Of a DNA stretch of 64,000 nucleotides, positions 52,262 through 63,100 are shown in pieces (the stretch's first letter is position 1; each line of letters opens with the position of its first letter). A model generated the notes under the pieces. The model had not been told where the DNA came from and made no database searches. It saw only the letters and a program-made list of their open reading frames with translations. This stretch comes from Arctopsyche grandis (lineage: Eukaryota; Arthropoda; Insecta; Trichoptera; Hydropsychidae). A program made the position numbers and the translations under genes. Where the stretch lies: assembly GCF_051622035.1 (NCBI RefSeq), contig NC_135360.1, positions 12,762,001-12,826,000 of the forward strand, in the 5' to 3' direction.

Positions 52262-53129
52262 AATCACCTTTTTATTTATCCCATATTAATTGTATTGAGA
52301 AAGTTCAACTTAAATTTATTAAATCCTTACGCTACCTTTTTCCTACCTATACCCATTCTACTGTTTCCGACATTTTAAAAATCCTTTCTTTTAACAATCT
52401 TTCTGTCAGGAGACGACATTCTGATGCTATATTCTTCTTTAAGCTCATAAATGGTTTTCTTGATTGTTCTGATTTACTGAATAAGGTTAATTTCAGAATC
52501 CCAGTTCGATACTCTAGACGCGTTGCACTCTTTTCACTTGATCCTTTCAATACTAATTCCCAAAAATATTTTTATCTGCAGCGCGTTTATCGTATGTTTA
52601 ACGGAGAGCTGAATGAGGTTGATCTGTTTGGTATTTCCCTACATCAATTCAGGTCTAACATCAAGAGAATCTTGACCGATTGATTCATTTTTTCTCCTAT
52701 TCTATTTTTTCAATATTTCCATTATTTTTATACTTTAGTTTAGTTATGTAATGTGCTATTTAATCATATTATAGCTTTCATTCTTTTCCTTTTCATTTGT
52801 TTATTTTGTATTTACCTTTTTCATTTGTTTTTTATATTTGTAAATTTCAATTTCTTCTTATATTCTATCTTATAACCTTTTCCAAATATTTTAATACTAT
52901 AGTTTAATTATGCAATGTACTACATATTTTGTCATGCCTTTATTCTTTACTTTTTAATTTGTTTTCCTTATATTTATCTTTTTCATTTTTGTAAAAATCT
53001 ATTATTGGACTCGGATGTTACATATATTATTTATTTACTTTTTGTTTTTTTTATACCTATCTCTGTACATCCTGTCTGTTGATTTTTCAATTAATAAAAA
53101 TAAAATAAAATAAAATAAAAATAAAATAT
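52262..53129 (+). mobile_element. 5'-truncated non-LTR retrotransposon (LINE), 3' end
   Basis: A frame from 52282 to the TGA at 52681-52683 encodes HINCIEKVQLKFIKSLRYLF, RRRHSDAIFFFKLINGFLDC, SDLLNKVNFRIP and the final HQFRSNIKRILTD. This is the C-terminal region after the polymerase domain of Jockey/CR1-type reverse transcriptases. A T-rich 3' UTR of about 400 bp follows, then an (AATAAA)n-like tail from 53093. The reading frame is uninterrupted over 133 codons, so the insertion may be relatively recent. Immediately upstream it abuts the CACTA-like MITE. Confidence 0.8.
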
Positions 53130-53516
53130 GTAAATCGCACGGAGATACAAAAGAAAATTTATAGAATAGATAATCCATCATCGTTGATTATCAAATCAAT
53201 TGACTACAGATTAGTAATATTTAAAAAATAATCAATATAATTCTATTTTCAAATTATTTTATTCAAAATTAATCTATTATAATTCACGTGTACGTATTTC
53301 CATTAATTAAAACATTGACACTTTAAATGAATTTAAATGTTCTATATCCATGAATTTTTTTAATCCCTATTTTATGTAAGCGCAATTCCGCGCAGTTTCA
53401 CACAAATAAATTTTTAACGATTGAATTAACATATAAAAAAAAACATTAATAGTGCGTTAACATGCGAATGTCCACACTTAAATATGTATATTTACAAACT
53501 TCCGGATACAAAACGT

Positions 53517-53819
53517 TTAAAATGTTAAATATAATATTACCATAATAAACACACTCATCATTATATATGACATTAGAAGTGCATCGATGCATCGCTCGAA
53601 TGACTTGAACACATCGCGACAACAGCTAACGACAACTGTCACGATAATAATAATGGTTCCAAGGAAAACACCTATTTCACCACAAATGACAAAACACACC
53701 ACATCAATAAATATGCGCAGCATTTGCATACGAACTATGGATGTCAATCGAATAAAAATCCAACCCAAAATGTATAGCCAAAAATCCAACCCAGGCTTCA
53801 AATCTGGCGATGATCATCG
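53517..53819 (-). CDS. Possible exon or small ORF with membrane segments (unrecognised)
   Basis: A minus-strand frame, open from 53819, ends in a TAA at 53517. It is strongly hydrophobic with two to three membrane-like segments (WLYILGWIFI; GVFLGTIIIIVTVVV; MMSVFIMVILYL), separated by a charged loop RDVFKSFERCID. Codon use looks more protein-like than the flanks. There is no ATG until the middle, so if real it is a terminal exon of a minus-strand gene. The only upstream acceptor candidate (CGCCAG) has a poor pyrimidine tract. Could equally be chance. Confidence 0.22.
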
Positions 53820-53961
53820 GTTGCGTTCGGTGGTTTTCCTTTTTTTTCGTCTCTAATTTAATATGTACTTATAATAAATATGCACGAGGCGCGATAAGGG
53901 TTATCGGGCGCCTAAGGTGTTTACACACTATCGCGAAACAATACGTGAGAAATAAATCTGA

Positions 53962-54101
53962 TCAGTGCGTTATTAGTGCTCGAGATCTGCATACACCTGT
54001 GCACGCTCGTTGCGCGATTGTGAAAACAATTATTAATTCTCGTATCAACACCACAATCATACGTTGTCGGATTGGGCGAATTAAATGTCCCCATCGACGA
54101 T
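53962..54101 (+). promoter_or_regulatory. Putative promoter/5' UTR of the filamin-like gene
   Basis: An initiator-like ATCAGTGCG lies at 53961-53969, about 135 bp before the first ATG, in a CpG-richer stretch (53880-54100) with no intervening acceptor. A contiguous 5' UTR is therefore plausible. Confidence 0.35.
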
Positions 54102-57100
54102 ATGAATGTACTCGAAAGGGATCAGATCGAGGAGGTCACTTGTGACGATGATCAAGACATCCAATTGGAGACGCCTTCGGAGTCCGATGACGAAGATTAC
54201 GAAAATGATTCGATACGAGCGCTCATACAATACGGAATCATGTACGAGAAACGACAGGGTATTGTTTCCATTTAGCGTATTCAACACTAAAAAGTAATAT
54301 TTTTGTATATTTATAATACAACATTACATACAAGAACATCTCGGAATTTGCGTACATATTTCAATTTGAACGCATCTCGTATATTGAAGATAGACAGTTA
54401 CCTACAACACAAAAAAAATGTTCAAGTGAAGTTTTCGAAAATAAAACGATTCTGGTGAATTTATATACATATGTAGAAATTGAATCCTATTTATTTATTT
54501 CGTAATAAATTTTTCGCAGTATAATATTATTGTGTATTAAATTTCGCGAGTTTCAAAAAGAAGATCAAATAGTGCACTGCATATATGTATGTAATACTCA
54601 CTACATTTCAATAAGAATTTCACGGCTACATTTTCTTTCCATTGAATAGAATAAAAATAGAATATTTCGTTCGTTGAAAAAAGTACGAGAAATTCCTCTC
54701 GTGTTTACTAGTAAATATGCGTGCGAATATGTTGTAACGTTCTTGCTATTATTATGCAAATGACCGTTGAAATTGTTCTCCGAGAATTTTGTTTGTCTAT
54801 CTGTGTGTAGGAGAATGGAGATTTTTATACATTTTTGAAGGAATGTCTGAACCGAACAAACATAGTTCATAACATGTATACATATGTAGTTCTTGTAATT
54901 TCAATATATACATAATATGTACTTGAAAAGCTAGACGTAAATACATACATACATATTTGATATGACAATGTTATTACAACATTAAAAAACATTTCATTTA
55001 CACACAAAAGATTATAATCCATCCGCTGAGGAAAGCATTTAGGAAAGACCTACGTGCTATCTCTTTCACCACCTCTCGACCAATAGCATTACGTATAGAC
55101 AATATAATATATTGTACGTTCGAAATGTTATTGGTCGGGATGGGGTGAAAAGCAAAGCATGTGCGTTTTACCTAAATGTCTTCCTACAGCGGATGGGTTA
55201 TATAGTCAATGAGAATATTATTATACATAGACATTAAATAAAAATATGTTTAATGTGAAAATTGAAAAAAAAATTAGCTGTCAAAACCCTTCTCAAATCC
55301 GTCTGCGGTCTAAGTTAGGGCACTTTGATATTCATATATAATATGTACCCTTATATCAAAATTGGTGACCTTTAGTTGAAAACTGTGGATTTACATAACA
55401 AACAAACAAACATTCAAATATTTATGTTATTATACATATACCTATATATATTCAGGTACTTATTTATTCATATATTAATATATCGCATATTCATATATTA
55501 ATATATCGCATATTCATATATTAATATATGAGCCTATATATTTGAAAGTGAAATACATAAGTACACTTTTCTTCGTTTCGAGAAATATTTAGCAAGACAT
55601 TAAATATAATGTTTTTTACGTTTAACAATGTTTTTATAATATTGGTGGCCGGTAATACGTTTATTCTTCTTTTCCAAAATTCTGGATATATTGAATTAAA
55701 ATAAGTGATAGCAATTTTTGAGCAAGTCAAAAGAGAAATAGTGTTTTTGGAACTGAAAATTTGACTTCCACCACTTTTAATATAACGGTTAATATGTACA
55801 TTTCATAGATCCATGTAATCATTTACAACCATTCTTTTTCTTTTTTTTTAATTAATATTTACCATGATGCCATTACGAGTTGACGTATTAAACTAGTACA
55901 TACATATGTATGCAAATTTATAGAACATAAATTTGAAATCATATTCAAATAGTGATGAAATAGGTTTTGTCAATTTGATGGGAAACCATTTCAACAATGA
56001 AATCAGATAAATTGGCAAACTCTGATATGAAACTATCGACTGGTCAGACTTATCCAAGTCTGACCAGCAGCACTACAGATAATACTCGCAATAAATTATC
56101 TTCAAAGACCTTTCCAAACCCAAAGATTGAACCCGGGAACCTCTCGGTGGTGAACATTGACGCAACCATCGAGATATATACATAGCTGGCTGAAGGTCTT
56201 TCACCATCCACTATTCATGATGAATGGATGATGACAACTTCAACACGCTTCCATTCTTCTCTGTTTTGCGCAACTCTCATCCATCTTACCCCACACTTTA
56301 TTCTAATTTCGTCTACTGATCTTCTTTTACATTATCTCGGGTACCATTCCAATACTTCTTTTGTCCACCTTTCGTCAATCTCTTTCATTTCAATCTTTTT
56401 ACTCTTCCCGCTATTTCCACTACCCTTGTCATACTTCTCACCGACATACTTCATTTCCTATCTCTCCTCGTTATGCTTGTACATATGTAAATACATATCT
56501 AACATACATATGCTTCTTCACATACATATGTATTATATTTTGACTGATCAAAGCCAAATTTCACGAGCTTGAATATTTTTTTGTAAAAAAAATGAACATA
56601 CTATTTAAATATTGTGTTTTTATTCTTTTTGTTCGATTTTTTATCGTTTATGCATTTACATATATTTATTCGGTTGGTTACGAGATAATCTCAAATATTT
56701 CAATTGCATTATTCAAAATTAAAAACTATTCACTATACCAGCGAACCTATACAAAAAACTAATACATAGTTAATACTTGCTTATCGGACAGGAACATTTA
56801 TCCACGTCTTTTATTTATAAAACTAACTACAATTTATATATGTACTAGAAAAAAAAGATAGAAACTTATCGTGAAAAAAATTTCTTCTATAAGCAAGCGC
56901 TGTATAAATTCTTATCGAATTACTTGACCGACCATCAAAACAAGCCGCACAAACCAAAATATTATACAATAATAAAACATGTATATATTTACATTTAATT
57001 TTCCACAGAAGCCGAAGCTCGAAGACGTTGGTTTCTCAGCCCGTCGATGTGGTCCCTCACACTAGAAAACCTCAGCACAGCCCTACGAATCTTCGCTCCA

Positions 57101-60100
57101 GCGGCCATCTTGTCCTTATTCTACGGCCATGACTCCCTCATCTTCAGAGTGCTGCAACAATGCGACAAAGCCATCAGATCAGGTCAGTTTTCACCACATT
57201 TGACGTCATCGATCCATGGAGCGAGACTGGGCTTCCAAAGTTGTGTCATGTCCAATGTTTTCAACTTACTATGTAAACTATGACGTAATCGCATCGAAAC
57301 TCTTAGAAATTCATAAAATGTTATAGCTATAGGTGTTTGTATCTGAAATTCGATTTGATCTCGTTATTAGCATACGTGTGCGAACTCGTATTCAAACAGG
57401 CGAGACGGCGAGTCGTATTAAATTTACCTCAAGACTACATTTTATGACCTCGCCGTACGGAAAATTCAAAAATGCGTCGTCGCCTCGAATGGAAATTTAA
57501 TGAAAAACAATGTGTTATGTATTTATCGAATGCACTGTTAGATATTGACATTGTTTTTCAATTGTGATATTTGAATGCAACTATGTATATTTGAGCTATT
57601 GAATAACTGACAGCGTATCCATCAGATGTACATATGGACATATTTACAATATGATCTGGTGGGCATCAAAGGGCTGAATAGAATATTGCGTACACAGCAG
57701 ATTTTATTTTGTTGACTTCATTTTTCATACGAAAAATGAAATGATATTCGTTTATTTTTTTTATTCAATAATTATATTTCCAAATATTTATTATATTTTG
57801 TTTTTTGTTTGTTTGAATACAATAAAATAAAGATGATTATGTAATTTAAAAAAACCGAGATGAAGCTGAGCACTTAAATATGGAAATGAAGGAAGTAGAA
57901 ATTGTACAAAGTTTATAATTTACATTAATTTACATAACACATTTAATTATTTTCATATTGAGCTGTAGTAACTTCGGAAATTACCTCAAAACGCCTCTCT
58001 TACAATATAGATACATAGGTAAGAGCTTAAATACAATATTTTTATACTTCGAAAGTAAATATTATTACTCTCATTGGGCAGATTTAAATACACAGTCGGA
58101 AATATCAAATTGTATTTGTACCAATAATTTTAAAAATGAAAATGTGTTCAACAGGGTACATCGAAAACGGCGAATTTTTGAATTTGGAAACAGATTTCAT
58201 TGGAAAAGACGTTCTGTATCATGGTTAATCCGTAAAAAATTATATAATAATTCCAAAAAATATATTTGCACTGCCTAATTAATAAGAAACATCGATAACG
58301 TACACGTAACGTAACCTTTGAGGTACACGTGAGAAAGTTTCAGTTTTTTTCATACCTTAGCAATGTAAATAAACACCCCATGTAAGGCTTTTTAATGTAA
58401 AATTATTCCATTTATATGATAAAGATGAATAAATAATAAATAAATGATTAAGCGGTGTTTAAATTTTAAAAAATATACACGAAAATTGATAAAAATCACG
58501 ATTTTCACAAACTTTAATGGAAATATACTTTTTAGAATTTTTATTTTATTTTGTATGAATTCACCGTGATATATGAGATCGTTTCCAAATTCAAAAATTT
58601 ACTATTTTCCATGTATCTTAATGTACATAATACATGTAAATATGTTTGTATACTGTTCAAGGAGTGAAAATACACCTCTCTTTTCATTCCAAACGTGAGA
58701 TGAAATACGTATGTATGTTATATGTAAGCACAAATATATGTATTGCTACAATTATTTATTTTTTGGAGTTTTATTTTGTTTTCAATGCGAAAAAATATAC
58801 AATATAAACAATATATCACACATCTGTATCGTTTTTAAATATAATAATTGATAATCGGGGTACGATTTCAAACAATACCATTCAGACACGAAAAATGAAT
58901 CAATGAATAGACGATAGCATTGAAATAATTGTTAACGTGGCTCCAACATGTACCTGAAATTTGCTTAAGATTAGATTACGGTGAGGAAATATGTATGTAT
59001 AAGTAGGTACACCTTTTATTACATTCTAGATTGTAAAATCGATCGTTGGAAATGTCTGAGTGTAATTCGAATTTTACTTATTGCGAGGGCGAGCTCGGTT
59101 ACCGGAAGAGTAAATAAATTAAGCGACTTTTCCACAAGATTTTCTCCGGTCGTCGGCAGAATATTCAAGGTCGGTCAGTCGGCAAAATGGGTTTTTGATC
59201 TTCCCCCGAGTGTGATGGCACGAGAGGAAAATCCTCTAATAAAACCTCCCTCGTTGAGGTACGACCGACCCCTTTGTCGGATTCGTAGGATCGTGGTCGA
59301 CTACTCGCCAATTCGACCAGAAAGCGTATAAAACAAAGCCTTTCCCCTTCAGGTATTATTAAACCTGCCAAAGTGGACGTCTTATTGCATTTCGCGTTTT
59401 ATTTCATTGGACGTTTTGTTAAAGGTGAACTTTTCTCTTGTCGAGTTGAAACATACGACTGACGATTACATTCAAAGTGATTATTATATTTATTGCGGCG
59501 TACATGTATTATATATGTATATTTACATACACTAGAACTATAATGCATAATTATGTGTATCTAATTAATGTGACATGCAATATTTTATCTTATCACTGAA
59601 TATCTGTATTGACATGCGAACGTTATTTGTAAAAAAATTCGGTTCCCCTAATCGATTTTCCAACGATCGACCGAATTCTGATCAATTCTGTCTATTGAAC
59701 ACTTTCATCGCTAAATCGTTTCATAATGGGAAATGGTGACGATTTGTGGTTATATATCTATTTTTTTGCTCTATCGATCATGCACTTTATTCTAATAGAC
59801 TGTTCCAACGCGACGAGTATACTATGTATAGGTATATAGATATATTATATCTGTATTCTTTCTGTACTAACTTGGAGTTGATAAGGTTTTGGTTAGAAGT
59901 GGTAATATTTTTTTAAACAATATTTCATTATTTTATTTTGACCTTTTAAATTATGTCTAACTTCGCGACATTTTATGTTTATAATTTACTAGTGGTTTTA
60001 CCCGGCTTCGCTCGGTATTTGTAATATAAACCGCTTAAACATGACTAATCTAATAGTAAACATTTTATTAAATTTATTTGAATAGTTTTATTTTACATAA

Positions 60101-63100
60101 ATTTATTTGAATACTCATTTGTTTTTTTTATTAAATTGACTGTCACGAACAAACAAACATATATACTGTCTCTTTCGAAATTATATGTATACCAGAATCT
60201 GGTGCTTGCGTCCCCGGAGACTGCGCCCCCGGATCCTTCGCCCCCTAGGGATTCGTCCCCGGGGAATTCTTTGGATCTAAAAAAATCGAATCGGCACCTA
60301 TGAATCGAAAAAAATTAAATTGAATTACGAACTACGAACAACGAACGAATTTTACATACATACAAAGTCTCTTTTCAAATTATATATTAGATATGGCAAT
60401 ATTAAGTGATTAATTTTGAAGAAAATCTGACAACCGGAAGTAGAACTTTTGTGTGAGTTTCTCTACATCAGCGCTTAAACTTGTATCGAAAATGTTCTCA
60501 TAGCCGGTATTTGTGAATGTGTATGTGTGCATTATTATCGATTTTGTTTTTTTTTCTCATTATATTCCTCAAATACATAGATAAAGTCATGGGTTGGTCA
60601 CATACGCATTTTTTTCGATAAAGACCCCCCTCCATCCCACGGAAAATTTCAATCTTTCTGGGGGCTCAATTTCGCTCTTCAAAATCTACATATATTATCT
60701 TTATAATGAATGTGTTTAAATAATTTATTAAATATGCATATGTTTGTTTTCAGTATTATTCACGAGGCAAGAGCAAGAAGATGACATTCTGAAATGGCTG
60801 AAGGAAACATTTCCAGAGGACAAGAGAGCAAACTCCTTGGATTCGATATGGGCAGACGGTTCTATAGTATGCGAACTGATCGAATCGGTTGCTCCAGGAT
60901 CATGTTCGGGACACGAAGGACGAATCGACCTATCCCACGGGCAGAGACTGGCCGAACAGTATTTGGGAGTGAGCCCGGTAAATATGCGCAAACACGAACA
61001 TTCCCAACTTGATTAAATCCAATGTACACACAGACGAACGGAAAACGTCAAAAATGAATAAATAAATGGGTAAAAATGCATTCCCGCGCGTTTTAAAGCG
61101 TCGACGTGGGTTCATTTGAATGTGTCGACAAACATTGCGAAACACGACAACTTGACGGGATTTCGCACAACCCCCTCGTCGCCGAAAACGAATGGCGAAA
61201 ATACACCGCAAAGTTGTTGGTCGGTCGGTTCGTGCAACGTTTGCATTGCTAACGAAGTTACCTCGACATCAAATTGTAGAACTGCACTCGACTGCATGCA
61301 CATTGCCGCGCGCAGTTTAAAATCGCGGTCGCGAATGCAAATTTGCACTAAACCACCGGTGACATTTGCACGGACAAATTCGCTCGACCACTGTGAAATA
61401 GCCTTTCTTTCCACTTCTATATTGATAAATATTGACATACTTGTCGTATGCGGTCTACCACTGTATTACAGGGCCGCGCCTAGGAGTTAGGCCACCATTG
61501 TATTTACAAACTTAAATCGGCCGCTCTTTAATTTTATCAGCTTTTGTGTAAATCATATTAATAAAAAAATATATTGCATGCGAATAGTGCAACAATCTTA
61601 CCTTGTGATAAATATTCTGTACGAAATATAGTGTTGAAAATTTTAATCACAATAAAAATTAACCAAGAAAAAAAAACGTTTAGTTCTGAACAGAACCAGA
61701 CGACAACAGAGACTGAACGTTTTCAAGTTCATGAAAATATAGTATTTTTACCCCCAATCCCACATTTAGGACATTGTTCTTACGATAACCAACTAATACT
61801 CAATATCCTTGAAGAAATACATCCGGCAGTCGCAAAGATAATAGAACATAAAAGACCAAGCTCTATGCGGACCACAACTATGCCTGCTATCTCGTTATTT
61901 CCCCGAATTATAGTTCGGGTGTGTTACAAGTTGTAACTTGCAATAGCAATGGGTTTGGTGCATCCGCTCTAAAATCGCCAGACAAACGAACGACAGATTA
62001 ACAGAACGGCAGCTTTAAACCTAATTCTCGTTTTCTCGAATGATAGATTGCACATCAGATGACGAGTAACCTTTCGATGTGCACAGATGCAATTATTAAA
62101 ATGGTAATTATTAAAATTGAGTTGGATCTTTCTGGCGAGTTTAATAAGGCAATATTCGGAACTTATCGAATCTTGCCTTATTAAACTCGCCTGAAAGATC
62201 CAACTCAATTTTAATAATTACCATTTAATAATAACATCTGTGCACATCGAAAGGTTATCCGTCATCTGATGTGCAATCTATCATTCGAGAAGACGAGAAT
62301 TGCATTTAAAGCAGCCGTCCGTTAATCTGTCGTTCAATTTGTCTGGCGATTTTAGAGCGGATGCACCGCATCCGATCCAGCCTGTATAATTTGAATAGAT
62401 CGAATCGGTTACTGCTGTTTCAGTTACGTCACTAACACATTACGAAAGGTATGAATATGTCCGTATAGAATGTATTACAAAATATTTTTTATACTGCTGT
62501 TTACGTACAGTTTCCAGCTTGACCTGTACTGGCTTAAACGAACCATTTATCGTTAATTAATAATAAAAAATATTATTATTTATGATTTTTAAATATTTTT
62601 TTTTATTTTTACCATGCGGCTATTGCACGTCACATTGCCATGGTGCCACGCTCCATAGCAAGACCTATGGTTTTTAAACTTGTACATATTCAAATTGATA
62701 ATTAATAGAAATCATGTTTCATAAGTACTTAGTATTTATTTACTTGGTTACCATATCAATTATTTAGTCCTGGTGGTATAAAAGTGTAAGCGATTATATT
62801 GTATTTTTTACTATTTTATTATTTTTTCCATTTTATCTTAAAAAAATATTATCAAAAATTTCCCCTTTAAATGGCGAATGAATCTTTTTTTTTCTTTTGG
62901 CAGATGTTTTCCAAAGAAGACTTAACCAATCCGGTGTTGTCTACATATCAAGAATGCAGGCTGGCTCATTACTTATGCTGCATCAGAGATTCTCTGGATC
63001 GTCTAAGCCCTCCCTTATCCAGGACTGGATCACCCATTATGAACTTGCAAGCTTACACTCTGGATTACGTGGCTAGAGGTATGGGACTGGTGACAGCTTC

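Noticed and set aside
61112-61490. Long open frames on both strands in filamin-like intron 3
   Set aside because: CpG-rich composition lowers stop frequency; no domain or suitable splice sites.
61969-62208. 79-codon minus-strand frame
   Set aside because: Lies entirely within the long inverted repeat; structural sequence, not coding.
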